Below, piece by piece: positions 23,207-31,826 of a stretch of 64,000 bases of DNA. Both the position numbers and the translations under genes were made by a program. This DNA comes from CAVUAT01 sp963848045 (GTDB taxonomy: Bacteria; Actinomycetota; Thermoleophilia; Solirubrobacterales; 70-9), in NCBI GenBank assembly GCA_963848045.1, contig CAWKCC010000002.1:186001-250000 (forward strand), given 5' to 3'. The stretch's first letter is position 1. The number at the start of each line of letters is the position of its first letter. The notes below the pieces were generated by a model that was not told the origin of the DNA, made no database searches, and was given only the letters and a program-made list of their open reading frames with translations.

Positions 23207-23316
23207 CGGCGGTCCGCCTCCCGGCCGCGGCCCAGCCGCATAGCCGATCCAGATCGGCCACCTCCCTGCGGAGAGCATGCGAGCGCCGCCTCAAGGAGAG
23301 CCGTGCCCGGCGGGGC

Positions 23317-24678
23317 CTAGGCGAAGCGGCGCAGCGCCAGCCGGGCGATCGCGAAGTAGGCGACCGTGAGCAGGGCCAGATGCAGAAGCGGGAGCCCCAG
23401 GGCCGGGCCGCCGGCGTCGAGGGCCGCCGAGAGGGCGTCGAGGGCCGGGCGGAAGGGAAAGGCGCCGGCGAGCAGCCGAATCGCGTCATAGAGGCCCTGG
23501 GAGACGGTTCCGGACGGGATCAGCGAGAGGAAGGCGATCGGCAGGGTCAGCGCGAAGGCCGCCAGGGCGCTGGCGCGGATCTCGCGGGTGGCGACGCCGA
23601 TCGCCGATCCCAACGCCGCGAAGGCCATGCCGGTCAGCAGGATCGCCGCCGCGATCATCGGCGCCCGCTCCCATTGCAGGTCGACGAACAACTCCAGCAC
23701 CCCCAGCAGAACCAGGGCGACGACGATCGAGCAGATCGTCCCGAGGCCGATCTTCTCGACCAGCAGGCCCGAGCGGCTGACCAGGCCGCGGGTCAGCCGG
23801 GCGAAGGTGTTCTCCTCGCTCTCGAGCGCCAGCGAGCCGGCGACGAGCAGCACGGTCACGAACATCAGCGTGATCGCGATCGCCACCGAAACGGCGAAGG
23901 TGTCGAGCGACGGGGTGTCACCCGAGACGACCTCCTTCTCGACCGCGATCGGCTGCGAGACCGAGCCGAGCAGCTCGTCGGCGAAGCCGAGGTTCTGGCC
24001 GGCGAGCTCGGCGAAGCGGATCACCTGGTCCACGATCTGTCGCTGCGGCCCCTTGAGATCACCCTTCACCGCCTCCAGCGCAGCCTGGGTTCGCTCCAGG
24101 CCCAGCACCTCGAAGGTCTGGCCCAGGAAGGGCACCGTGAACTCCCCGCCCGCCACCAGCACGTCCAGATAGCCGAGCAGCTGAGCGGAGATCTCGTCGG
24201 AGAGGATCAGGTTGGCCTCGGTGATCAGGGAGCTGATGCGGTCGTCCACCAGCCGCGCCTTGACCGGGTCGTCCTCGTTGACGAACACCTCGACCGCCGC
24301 CGGCTCGAGGCCCGCGCCGGCGAGCTGCGCCTGCAGGTCGTCGAGGAAGTCCTCGGGCAGGATCAGCGCCGCAAGCACCTCGCCGTCGCGCACCTTGGCG
24401 ATCGCCTCGTCGCGGCTGTCGGCGTCCACGCACTCGACGCGCCGGCACAGCTCGTCGAACGCCTGCTGCTGGCTGAAGCCGCCGTCGCCGAGCTTGAGGC
24501 CCTGCTCGGCGTCGGCCTGCTTGATCTGGTTGAGGAAGGCGACCTTGGGCTTCTCGGGCCCGCGCGAGACGGCGAAGCCGATCAGCACGGCGAGCACGAT
24601 CGGGTAGATCACGAGCAGCGCGCTGAGCAGCGGCGAGCGCCGCAGGATCTGCAGGTCCTTGAGCAGCAGCCAGCGCAT
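23317..24678 (-). CDS. ABC-2 type transporter permease
   Basis: A 453-residue permease. It has one N-terminal membrane helix (LLSALLVIYPIVLAVLIGFAV), a long extracytoplasmic domain of about 200 residues, and then five or six membrane helices from residue 260 (VSVAIAITLMFVTVLLVAGSLALESEENTFARLTRG, with the typical E-x-x-x-T-x-x-R coupling-type stretch). This is the ABC-2/ABC-3-like exporter topology. The ATPase partner ends 15 bases upstream. The exported substrate cannot be inferred; drug, lipid or peptide export are all possible. Confidence 0.88.
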   Translation of the reverse strand: MRWLLLKDLQILRRSPLLSALLVIYPIVLAVLIGFAVSRGPEKPKVAFLNQIKQADAEQGLKLGDGGFSQQQAFDELCRRVECVDADSRDEAIAKVRDGEVLAALILPEDFLDDLQAQLAGAGLEPAAVEVFVNEDDPVKARLVDDRISSLITEANLILSDEISAQLLGYLDVLVAGGEFTVPFLGQTFEVLGLERTQAALEAVKGDLKGPQRQIVDQVIRFAELAGQNLGFADELLGSVSQPIAVEKEVVSGDTPSLDTFAVSVAIAITLMFVTVLLVAGSLALESEENTFARLTRGLVSRSGLLVEKIGLGTICSIVVALVLLGVLELFVDLQWERAPMIAAAILLTGMAFAALGSAIGVATREIRASALAAFALTLPIAFLSLIPSGTVSQGLYDAIRLLAGAFPFRPALDALSAALDAGGPALGLPLLHLALLTVAYFAIARLALRRFA

Positions 24679-24693
24679 CTCAGTTGGCCCCCA

Positions 24694-25431
24694 TCAGTGG
24701 CCCCTCTTGCGCAGGAAGCGGACGAAGTCGGCCTCGGCGTCGCGAGGGCCCTTCTTCGGCGCCGGCCCGGCCTGGCGGCGCAGCGCCGGGAAGCTGCCGT
24801 CGAAGAGCGGCTCGCCGTCGGCGAGCACCAGCAGCCGGTCGCCGTAGTGGGTCGCCTCCTCGATCTGGTGGGTCGAGTAGATGACGGTGGTGCCGGCCGC
24901 GGCGAGGCTCGAGACGAACTCCCAAAGACGGATGCGCTGGCCGGGATCGAGGCCCGCGCTGGGCTCGTCGAGCAACAGCACCGCCGGCTCGGCGAGCAGC
25001 CCTATGGCGATGTTGATGCGCTGCTGGTTGCCGCCCGAGAGCGTCGAGACCTGATCGTCGCGGCGCTCGCCGAGGCCCGTCTGCTCGAGCATCCGCTGGA
25101 CGGTCGCCTCGGGGTCGGCGGCCCGCTCGAGCCGGGCGAACAGACGCAGGTTCTCGCCGACCGTGAGACGGCGATAGAGCGCGGCCTGCTGGGGCACCCA
25201 GCCCACCTCCCCGGCGGGCGCCGCCACCTCCCCCGAGTCGGCATCGATGATTCCGGCGAGGATGGCCAGCAGGGTCGTCTTGCCGGCCCCGTTCGGCCCG
25301 AGCACCGCGAGCAGCTCGCCGCGACGGACCTCGAAGCTGACATCGCGCAATGCAGCGCGCTCGCCGAAGCTCTTGGAGACGCCGCTGGCGGCGAGCGCCA
25401 CCGCCGGCTTGCCCCTGGTCTTCGCCGCCAT
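24694..25431 (-). CDS. ABC transporter ATP-binding protein
   Basis: A 245-residue ATPase. The start is ATG 25431 (MAAKTRGKPAVALAAS); the frame runs further upstream without protein similarity and would overlap the divergent ymdB-like gene. It has Walker A GPNGAGKTT, a Q-loop in WVPQQAALY, the signature VSTLSGGNQQR (LSGGN), Walker B AVLLLDEPSAGLDP, and the switch His in IYSTHQIEEA. It is a DrrA/CcmA-like exporter ATPase paired with the permease 15 bases downstream. A TAGCGT box is 7 bases before the ATG. Confidence 0.95.
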   Translation of the reverse strand: MAAKTRGKPAVALAASGVSKSFGERAALRDVSFEVRRGELLAVLGPNGAGKTTLLAILAGIIDADSGEVAAPAGEVGWVPQQAALYRRLTVGENLRLFARLERAADPEATVQRMLEQTGLGERRDDQVSTLSGGNQQRINIAIGLLAEPAVLLLDEPSAGLDPGQRIRLWEFVSSLAAAGTTVIYSTHQIEEATHYGDRLLVLADGEPLFDGSFPALRRQAGPAPKKGPRDAEADFVRFLRKRGH

Positions 25432-25438
25432 CGCTTGC

Positions 25439-25444
25439 ACGCTA
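25439..25444 (-). promoter_or_regulatory. -10 box of the ABC exporter operon, leaderless type
   Basis: TAGCGT on the minus strand, 7 bases before the ATG at 25431. Confidence 0.5.
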
Positions 25445-25498
25445 GCGCCGAGACCATCGCTCGCGGCCGCTGCGCGCCGTGGCCGCGAGTCATGCGGA

Positions 25499-25504
25499 TA
25501 CCCT
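25499..25504 (+). promoter_or_regulatory. -10 box of the YmdB-like gene, leaderless type
   Basis: TACCCT, 6 bases before the ATG at 25511. Confidence 0.45.
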
Positions 25505-25510
25505 CGCGCC

Positions 25511-26296
25511 ATGCGCTTGCTGTTCATCGGGGACGTCGTGGGCAAGCCCGGCAGGCAGGCGCTCGCCGCGACGATGCCGTCACTGCGCGCGCAGCACCTG
25601 CCCGATCTCATCGTCGTCAACGGCGAGAACGCCGGCGGCGGTGTGGGCATCACGCCCCAGACCGCCGCCGAGATCTTCGAGGCGGGCGCCGACGTGATCA
25701 CCCTCGGCAATCACACCTACCGCCACCGCGAGGTCTACTCCTACCTCGATTCCGAGCTGCGGATCGTGCGACCGGCCAACTTCCCCGCCGCCAATCCCGG
25801 CCGTGGGCACGTGATCGTCGACGCGGCGGGGATGCGCGTGGCCGTGGCCAACCTGAGCGGCGCACTGCACCTCGAGGTGGAGCGATCCCCGTTCCCGGCC
25901 GCGGACGAGATCGTCGAGCAGCTCAGGGGCGGTGCCGACGCGATCATCGTCGACTTCCACGCCGAGCTGACCAGCGAGAAGGTGGCGATGGGCTGGCACC
26001 TCGACGGGCGCGTCGCGGCGGTGCTCGGCACCCACACGCACGTGCCGACGGCCGACGCCCGGGTGCTGCCCGCCGGCACGGCCCACATCACCGACGTCGG
26101 CATGACGGGCTCCCGTGCTGGGGTGATCGGGGTCAAGCGCGAACAGGCGCTGGAGCGCTTTCGCACCCAGATGCCGGTGCGCTTCGAGACGGCCGAGGAA
26201 GACCCCTGGGTGATGGGCGCGCTGGTCGAGGTCGGCGACGACGGGCTCGCCAGGGAGATCACCGCGCTGATGGTGCCATCCGCGGCGGGCCGCTGA
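25511..26296 (+). CDS. YmdB-like metallophosphoesterase (2',3'-cyclic nucleotide phosphodiesterase family)
   Basis: A 261-residue dimetal phosphoesterase. MRLLFIGDVVGKPGR at the N-terminus, VNGENAGGG, TLGNHTYRH, VDFHAELTSEK and GTHTHVPTADARVLP supply the Asp, Asn and His metal ligands of the YmdB family, followed by ITDVGMTGSRAGVIG. YmdB in Bacillus hydrolyses cyclic nucleotides and affects biofilm gene expression; the target here is unknown. In many bacteria it follows rny, which is not seen here. Its last 38 bases overlap the convergent glycosyltransferase gene. Confidence 0.93.
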   Translation: MRLLFIGDVVGKPGRQALAATMPSLRAQHLPDLIVVNGENAGGGVGITPQTAAEIFEAGADVITLGNHTYRHREVYSYLDSELRIVRPANFPAANPGRGHVIVDAAGMRVAVANLSGALHLEVERSPFPAADEIVEQLRGGADAIIVDFHAELTSEKVAMGWHLDGRVAAVLGTHTHVPTADARVLPAGTAHITDVGMTGSRAGVIGVKREQALERFRTQMPVRFETAEEDPWVMGALVEVGDDGLAREITALMVPSAAGR

Positions 26297-27905
26297 GAAG
26301 CCAGGCGAGGAGCAGGAACGGCAGGAACCAGGGGATGTAGAGATAGAACCAGTGCTCCAGCGTGAGTTGGACGGCGAGCAGCACGGCGGCGCCGAGCGCG
26401 GCGACGGTGGCGGGCGAGCGCAGGCGGGGTACGAATGCGACCAGCAGCGCCAGGGCCGCGGCGGCGATCTTGACCGCGGTGTGGAGCCACTCGAGCGAGG
26501 GCTCCTGGCCCCAGACGCTGAACGGCGAGTCGCGGCCCGCCTGGTTGCCGATCGTGCGCTCCCAGAACTCCGCGAGGCCGGGGTCGATGGCGGTCTGCGC
26601 CAGGACGCCGAGCGTGGTCAGCGCGAGGGCCGCCGCGAACCATCCGATCACGGCCACGGCCCGGCGCGCAGGGCCCGGCACCACCGTGCCGCCGTCACGG
26701 TAGGTGGCGAACAGCGGGGCGAGCGCCAGCGGAGCGAACTTGACCGCCGAGGCAAGCGCCAGCATCGCCCCGCGCGCCGGGGGCGAGGAGAGCAGCAGCA
26801 GCGTCGCCACCAGCAGCAGCGAGACCAGGGCGTCGTTGGTGTTGGACTCGAGCGCGAAGGCCGTGTAGGGACAGGCCGCCCAGCCGAAGGCCAGGGCGAC
26901 GCCCAAGGCGCTGCCCTCCCGCCCCGGCCGCAGTCGCCGGCCGAGCAGCACCAGGAGCGCCGCCGTGCCCAGGTCGAAGAAGATCGAGGCCGCGTGGGCC
27001 GCCGGCAGCTCGTCCCAGTCACCGCTCCAGGGCATCAGCTGTTCGAACGGTTGGTAGGCGTAGTAGGAGACCGGGCCGTAGGTGTCGCCGTGGGAGTTAT
27101 CGGACGGGAACTCCCCGTAGAGCGGCTCGCCGTCGGAGATCTTGTCGGCGCCGATCACTCCGGCGTAACCCACGTCGATCACGTTCGAGTCGGCGACGTT
27201 GAGCGCCACACGAAAGCCGATCAGCGCCACTGTCGCGATCGCCATCCAGGTGAGCGGGAGCGAGGGCCGCAGGCCTGAGCCGCCGCGAAAGGCCATCCAC
27301 AGCGCGCGCCCGAGCAGGTAGAGGAGGGCCGGGTAGGCGAGCGGGACCGAGAGCCCGATCTCGCCGCGGTTGAAGAAGAAATGCGAGACGCCGAAGCCGG
27401 CGACGATCACAAGCAGGTCGAGGTGCGCCAGGCGCAATGGCCGCCGCCAGTCGAACAGCCCGAGCACGAAGATGGCGCAGAGCGGCAGCCAGATGTAGGG
27501 GGCGTTGAGAGCGCGGCCGAACGCGCCCTCGTAGCCGCGGGCCATCTTCCAGGCGACCTGGTACCCGGTCCAGGACTCCTCGATCTCCCCGCTCTCGTCG
27601 TCGACCACCACCTGCACCACCTGGTCGCCGTCGCGGAAGAACCCGACCTCCCAGTCCCGGTCGCCCTCGGCACGCCCCGCCGATGAGCGCAGGCCGGGGT
27701 CGCTGCGCAATGCCTCGGCGGCGGTCGGGTCGGTGCGCGCGATCCGGAGCGCCCGACGCTGGGAGATCGGTGGCTCGGGCTCGCCCGTCTGCGATGCGGT
27801 CGCCGAGGTGCTGCCCGGGGCCGGCGCCGTGGCCTCGCTCGCGGCGGCGCCGGAGGGCAGCCCCAGAGTGGCTGCGATCAGCAGCGCGCCGGCGCCGGCG
27901 GTCAC
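26259..27905 (-). CDS. GT-C-type membrane glycosyltransferase with an N-terminal PepSY-like domain
   Basis: A 548-residue protein. Residues 1-25 form a signal segment (GAGALLIAATLGLPSGAAA). Residues about 45-130 are extracytoplasmic and PepSY-like (WEVGFFRDGDQVVQVVVDDESGEI, then WTGYQVAWKMARGYEG). About ten membrane helices follow, with an extracellular loop after the third containing GYAGVIGADKISDGEPLYG and SHGDTYGPVSYYAYQPFE, the acidic, tyrosine-rich loop typical of DUF2029/GT87 polyprenyl-phosphate-sugar mannosyltransferases. A role in envelope polysaccharide or lipoglycan assembly is likely, matching the GtrA gene 14 bases upstream. The C-terminus overlaps the ymdB-like gene on the other strand. 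Confidence 0.8.
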   Translation of the reverse strand: MTAGAGALLIAATLGLPSGAAASEATAPAPGSTSATASQTGEPEPPISQRRALRIARTDPTAAEALRSDPGLRSSAGRAEGDRDWEVGFFRDGDQVVQVVVDDESGEIEESWTGYQVAWKMARGYEGAFGRALNAPYIWLPLCAIFVLGLFDWRRPLRLAHLDLLVIVAGFGVSHFFFNRGEIGLSVPLAYPALLYLLGRALWMAFRGGSGLRPSLPLTWMAIATVALIGFRVALNVADSNVIDVGYAGVIGADKISDGEPLYGEFPSDNSHGDTYGPVSYYAYQPFEQLMPWSGDWDELPAAHAASIFFDLGTAALLVLLGRRLRPGREGSALGVALAFGWAACPYTAFALESNTNDALVSLLLVATLLLLSSPPARGAMLALASAVKFAPLALAPLFATYRDGGTVVPGPARRAVAVIGWFAAALALTTLGVLAQTAIDPGLAEFWERTIGNQAGRDSPFSVWGQEPSLEWLHTAVKIAAAALALLVAFVPRLRSPATVAALGAAVLLAVQLTLEHWFYLYIPWFLPFLLLAWLLSGPPRMAPSAR

Positions 27906-27919
27906 CGGCCCGCTGGAGC

Positions 27920-28399
27920 TCAGGGCGATCGAGACTCCCGGCGAGGCTCGTCGAAGGTCCAGATCTTGTTGCCGACGAAGTTGAAGGGCATCGCCACCGC
28001 GACGGCCAGGGCCTGGGCGCCGAGCTCGGTCACGCCCGCGCGGATCAGCAGCTCCAGCACGGCGAGGTTGACGCCCAGGGCCAGCACGCTGACCGTGAAG
28101 AATCGCGCGGCCTGGAACCCCGCGTGACCGCGCCTCGCGCTGAAGGTCCAGTACCGGTTCCAGAGGAAGTTGTTGGTGACCGCGGCGCAGAAGGCGATCA
28201 CGGCGGCCGGGATGTAATGCACGCCCAGGCCGTCGCTGCCCTCACGAAAGAAGAGGCCCGCCCCCGTGAGCACGGCGAACACGGTCAGGTTGATCACGTA
28301 GCCTGAGGCGCCCACCAGGCCGAACTGCAGGAGCTGAACCCAGTTCTCAGAGCGCAGGGCTCCCCGCCCGATCCTCTTTGCCGTCTCGACCGGGCTCAC
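27920..28399 (-). CDS. GtrA-family membrane protein
   Basis: A 159-residue four-helix membrane protein. LLQFGLVGASGYVINLTVFAVL, AAVTNNFLWNRYWTF, FFTVSVLALGVNLAVLELL and MPFNFVGNKIWTFDE are GtrA hallmarks. GtrA-like proteins help flip or present polyprenyl-linked sugars for envelope glycan synthesis. The GTG start overlaps the stop of the upstream phosphodiesterase gene by four bases (GTGA); the glycosyltransferase starts 14 bases downstream, so the three form an operon. Confidence 0.92.
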   Translation of the reverse strand: MSPVETAKRIGRGALRSENWVQLLQFGLVGASGYVINLTVFAVLTGAGLFFREGSDGLGVHYIPAAVIAFCAAVTNNFLWNRYWTFSARRGHAGFQAARFFTVSVLALGVNLAVLELLIRAGVTELGAQALAVAVAMPFNFVGNKIWTFDEPRRESRSP

Positions 28400-29931
28400 G
28401 CCGACCAGCTACGCCCGCCGACCCGGAAGTGATCGAGGACGGTCGGCGCGATGTCGCGCAGCGACCACGGGTGCTTCGACGGACGGCGCGGCCCGCAGCC
28501 CACCATCAGCAGCGGCGCCAGCGAGTCTTCTCGGCTGAGGGCGCCGTGGCTGCCGCCGCCCATGTGGCTGACGCCACCCCAGTCCACGCACTCGTACCCG
28601 TCCGACGCCGAGATCAGCACGTCCCCCGCGTGAGGTGAGATCAGGGCCGACCACAACCTCGAGAGCGCGTCGGGATACTCGTGGCTCTCGAAGAGCCCGC
28701 GGCTGGTATCCGCCCGCAGCGCCTCGGGCTCGCCCTCGACCATCCAGCTACCGCCGCGCTCGTCGCGCAGCCCTTCCCCGGGCCTGAAGCGGAGCTCGTG
28801 GCCGTTGCGAGCGACCACGGCGCGCAGTTCACCGTCGGCCCGCAGGCCGACTCCGTCGCGCCGGGTCGGCTCGTCCTGGGGACCGGTCAGCCAGGCGACC
28901 AGGTCCACACCGTCGAGACCGCGCAGGCGCCCGCGGATCGCCTCATGGATGGCACCCGGGTCGGGCACCGACTCGAGCACGTAAACGGCGGCCGCTCGAG
29001 AGGTGGGGCTGACCGCGATCTGCGCGTTCTCGGGCTGGTCCTCGTTGGGCTGCAGCACATGCCAGTCGCTTCCCAGCTCCTCGGCGAGCGGCAGCGCATG
29101 CTCGACGTCGGACTGAGCGTGGTCGGCCGTAAGGATCACCGCGTGGTCGGAGAGGAAGGCGTCAAGGCCGCCTCCCGCTTCGACCACGCGGGCGAAGGCG
29201 GCGTCGGCCTTGGCGATCGACCTGCCGGTGGCGCCGGGCCCATGCCGATGCGAGTAGTAGTCGTTGTCGGGTAGCCCAAGCAGGAGGAAGTCGAAGGCGT
29301 CGTCGCGAACGAGCGCCTCCCCCACGCAGGCGGAGTACTCGTCGCGAATGCCGGGGCGCCCCAGCCTGGAAGCGCATCCGGTCGGGCGGCTGGCATAGAG
29401 ATCGCCGTAGAAGAACTCGTCGGGCGCCCAGACCGCGTGCCGGAAGCCGCCGGCGGCGGCGGCGCGCTTGGCGAGCCCTTCGAGCCCCAGCTTGTGCCTG
29501 CTGCGGCCGCGGTAGATGAGGAAGGGGGTCAGCGCGGTCCGAACGCCCGCGTCGCCGAGACTCTCGAACACGGTCTCGGTCTCCCAGTTGAGGTGGTCGA
29601 GGTTCATGTTGTAGATCAGGTCGTACATCGCGCGGAAGAGACCGAAGGTGCGTGTCGCCTCGAACGAGGAGCCGTAGTCGATGTAGCGGCGCTCCAGCCG
29701 GTGGTACCAGTTCATGCCCATCACCCCGTGAGCGCCGGGGCCTACCCCGGTCAGCATCTCCGAGGAGCACACGGGGGTCACCGAGGGGAAGCTCGAGACC
29801 ATGTCGTCGACCAGCTCGCCTCGCTCCGCGAGCCCCGCGAATGTCGGGGCCTCGCCGGAATCGATCGCCTCGCGGAGGATGCGCGGGTGCATCGCGTCCA
29901 CCACCACGAGCACGAGCTTTCGCCTGGTCAC
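28396..29931 (-). CDS. Alkaline phosphatase-superfamily phosphodiesterase / nucleotide pyrophosphatase
   Basis: A 511-residue enzyme of the type I phosphodiesterase group. The start is GTG 29931 (MTRRKLVLVVVDAMHP), with a G-rich ribosome site just before. Metal ligands and nucleophile are visible: Asp in VVVDAMHP, the Thr/Ser of PSVTPVCSSEMLTG, Asp and His in LPDNDYYSHRHGPG, the ILTADHAQSD Asp-His pair and the His of SHMGGGSHG. No signal peptide is obvious, so it may be cytoplasmic or membrane-associated. It belongs to the envelope-glycan operon with GtrA and the glycosyltransferase, and may process a lipid-linked or nucleotide intermediate. Confidence 0.88.
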   Translation of the reverse strand: MTRRKLVLVVVDAMHPRILREAIDSGEAPTFAGLAERGELVDDMVSSFPSVTPVCSSEMLTGVGPGAHGVMGMNWYHRLERRYIDYGSSFEATRTFGLFRAMYDLIYNMNLDHLNWETETVFESLGDAGVRTALTPFLIYRGRSRHKLGLEGLAKRAAAAGGFRHAVWAPDEFFYGDLYASRPTGCASRLGRPGIRDEYSACVGEALVRDDAFDFLLLGLPDNDYYSHRHGPGATGRSIAKADAAFARVVEAGGGLDAFLSDHAVILTADHAQSDVEHALPLAEELGSDWHVLQPNEDQPENAQIAVSPTSRAAAVYVLESVPDPGAIHEAIRGRLRGLDGVDLVAWLTGPQDEPTRRDGVGLRADGELRAVVARNGHELRFRPGEGLRDERGGSWMVEGEPEALRADTSRGLFESHEYPDALSRLWSALISPHAGDVLISASDGYECVDWGGVSHMGGGSHGALSREDSLAPLLMVGCGPRRPSKHPWSLRDIAPTVLDHFRVGGRSWSA

Positions 29932-29939
29932 CGCCCCCC

Positions 29940-30395
29940 CTACCGCAGGACCCGAAGGCCCTCGTGCTTCTGCTCCGAGCGACGGCGCCGCGAGAACGAC
30001 AGCCAGGCCAGCGCCACCAGCACGACCAGGGCCACGGGCGGGACGAGAAGGCTCGCCACGGCGACCAGCGCGGCCGCCAGCACGACCAGCGCGGTAACAC
30101 CGGCCGGAGCCTGGGCCGCAACCGCGTCGACTCCGCCGCGGGCGCGCCGGGCTGCGCCTGCTGCGACGTCGCGGCTGACCGCCGCGGCGAGGCCCGCGCC
30201 GGCGAAGCCGACCGGCAGCGCCGGCCAGATCGCCTCGCCCTCGCCCGAGAGGGCCAGAGCGCAGGCGACGATGCCGAGCGGTGCGGCTGCGGCGATCGCC
30301 CCCCACGGGGGCATCACCGGCGGCAGCACGACGCCGATCACGAGTCCGGCGGCGATGGCCAGGCCAAGGCCCTGACAGATCGCTAGGAGGTCCAT
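29940..30395 (-). CDS. Small alanine-rich membrane protein
   Basis: A 151-residue protein with hydrophobic segments near residues 8-28, 33-52, 60-80 and 105-130, ending in a basic tail (FSRRRRSEQKHEG). The N-terminus MDLLAICQGLGLAIAAGL resembles the start of DUF4126-type proteins, but I am not certain of the family. The ATG at 30395 is preceded by weak signals. It precedes the phosphodiesterase by 8 bases and probably belongs to that operon. Function unknown. Confidence 0.65.
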   Translation of the reverse strand: MDLLAICQGLGLAIAAGLVIGVVLPPVMPPWGAIAAAAPLGIVACALALSGEGEAIWPALPVGFAGAGLAAAVSRDVAAGAARRARGGVDAVAAQAPAGVTALVVLAAALVAVASLLVPPVALVVLVALAWLSFSRRRRSEQKHEGLRVLR

Positions 30396-30471
30396 GATTC
30401 GGGCCGAGAGGCTACAGGCCGAGGCACCGCGCGCCATGCGGTTTCGGCGAGCTAGCCCCCGCCGGCGATCG

Positions 30472-30966
30472 CTACTGGTCCTCCGCGAAGTCCTCGGGCG
30501 AGACGTTGTCGAGGAACTCCTTGAACTTGTCCACGACCTCCTCGGTGTCCTCCGGGGCGGCGCCATCCTCGAACTCGATCGCGGACTCCTCGATCACCTC
30601 GTCGGCGGCGAAGATCGGGCATGAGCAGCGGACCGCGAGGGCGAGGGCGTCGGAGGGGCGCGCGTCGATCTCGAGCTCGGAGCCGCTGACGGAGATCGTG
30701 ATCGAGGCGTAGAACGTGTTCTCGCGCAGCTCGGTGACCGAGACCTTCTCGCACTTCGCGCCCATCGACTCCAGCACCTCGGAGAGCAGGTCGTGGGTCA
30801 TCGGGCGGGGCGTGGAGGTCCCCTGGAGCTTCATCAGGATCGCCGCGGCCTCGGGGTGGCCGATCCAGATCGGCAGGAACTTGTTGCCCTCGGCCGTTTT
30901 CAGCAGCACGATCGGCTGCTTGCCGACCATGTCGAAGCTGACGCCGTAGATGCTCATCTTCTGCAC
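30472..30966 (-). CDS. Bifunctional nuclease family protein (DUF151)
   Basis: A 164-residue cytosolic protein. SFDMVGKQPIVLLKTAEGNKFLPIWIGHPEAAAILMKLQG with THDLLSEVLE is the BFN/DUF151 signature, followed by SDALALAVRCSCPIFAADEVIEESA. The last 30 residues are acidic. DUF151 members have been described as nucleases active on RNA and DNA; the in vivo role in actinobacteria is unclear. GTG 30966 is chosen because GGGAG sits 10 bases upstream and family members start a few residues before the YGVSFD stretch; ATG 30957 is the alternative. Confidence 0.9.
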   Translation of the reverse strand: MQKMSIYGVSFDMVGKQPIVLLKTAEGNKFLPIWIGHPEAAAILMKLQGTSTPRPMTHDLLSEVLESMGAKCEKVSVTELRENTFYASITISVSGSELEIDARPSDALALAVRCSCPIFAADEVIEESAIEFEDGAAPEDTEEVVDKFKEFLDNVSPEDFAEDQ

Positions 30967-30999
30967 GAGTCCGGTACTCCCGAGGTGGGGGGCGTCGCC

Positions 31000-31005
31000 A
31001 GTATA
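31000..31005 (-). promoter_or_regulatory. -10 box of the DUF151 gene
   Basis: TATACT on the minus strand, 33 bases before the start at 30966. This gene, unlike its leaderless neighbours, would have a short leader with a ribosome binding site. Confidence 0.5.
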
Positions 31006-31127
31006 GATCCGGCCCTGCGGCCTTCCCGCCAACCAACCGTGCCCGCGGGGCCTGCTGTCTCGGAGGCGGCGAGGAGATGCTCCTCCTTCCCCCGCCCGGA
31101 CCTCGGGCGCAGAAGGAACCGATCGGG

Positions 31128-31133
31128 CATGAT
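31128..31133 (+). promoter_or_regulatory. -10 box of the DUF998-like gene, near-leaderless
   Basis: CATGAT, 8 bases before the GTG at 31142. Confidence 0.35.
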
Positions 31134-31141
31134 CTGGCCGC

Positions 31142-31816
31142 GTGGCGGAGTCCGAAGAGAGCGCTGGAAGCTCCTTGATCCCCAGGCGCGCGGAGGCAGG
31201 CATTCTGATGGCGCTCGCCATCTCGGCCGCCTCGCTCGCGCTCGCCCCGACGCTGATGCCGGACAGCTACTCCTGGACGGCGCAGACGACGAGTGAGTCA
31301 GGGGCCCAGGGCGTCGAGGGGGCCTGGCTGGCCCGCCTGGGCTTTCTCCTCCTCGGCCTGGCGGTGATCTGGCTGGCCGTGCTGGCCCGCGCCGCATGGG
31401 GGCGCTGGGGAACCGCCCTTCAACTCTCGTTCGGGGCTTTCATGCTCGCCACCGCCGCTTTCTCCACTCGCCCCTGGGAGGAAGGAGCCCGCTTCGACCG
31501 CACCGAGGACGACCTGCACACGGTCGCCTCGACCGCCGTCGGCTTCTCCTTTGCTTTCGGTGTTCTCGCGGTGAGCTTGCAGCGAGACACGGATCGCATC
31601 CGCGCGCGAGCCTTCGATCTGATCGCGGTCGCCACGGCCGGTCTGGTGCTCCCGGTCTGCATGACGATCTGGGGCGAGGCCGAAGGGGTCCTTCAACGAG
31701 CGATCTTCCTCGTCGCCTATGCCTGGTATGCGGCCGCGGCGCTGCGCCTGTCGGACGGCTCCGGCCTACTCCGCCTTCGGCAGGCTCGCGGGGCGGGTCG
31801 CGCGGCGCACCGCTAG
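31142..31816 (+). CDS. DUF998-family membrane protein
   Basis: A 224-residue protein with six predicted membrane helices (for example ILMALAISAASLALAP; LGFLLLGLAVIWLAVL; AFDLIAVATAGLVLPVC; AIFLVAYAWYAAAAL). HTVASTAVGFSFAFGVLAVS matches the DUF998 pattern of hydrophobic helices with a conserved His. Function unknown in this family. The downstream MFS gene starts 10 bases after this stop, suggesting co-transcription. Confidence 0.8.
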   Translation: MAESEESAGSSLIPRRAEAGILMALAISAASLALAPTLMPDSYSWTAQTTSESGAQGVEGAWLARLGFLLLGLAVIWLAVLARAAWGRWGTALQLSFGAFMLATAAFSTRPWEEGARFDRTEDDLHTVASTAVGFSFAFGVLAVSLQRDTDRIRARAFDLIAVATAGLVLPVCMTIWGEAEGVLQRAIFLVAYAWYAAAALRLSDGSGLLRLRQARGAGRAAHR

Positions 31817-31826
31817 CGTTCGGGTC

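Noticed and set aside
22336..26340. A 1334-codon open frame across hemB, the ABC exporter and ymdB
   Set aside because: It covers several well-recognised genes in other frames and has low-complexity, arginine-rich composition without motifs.
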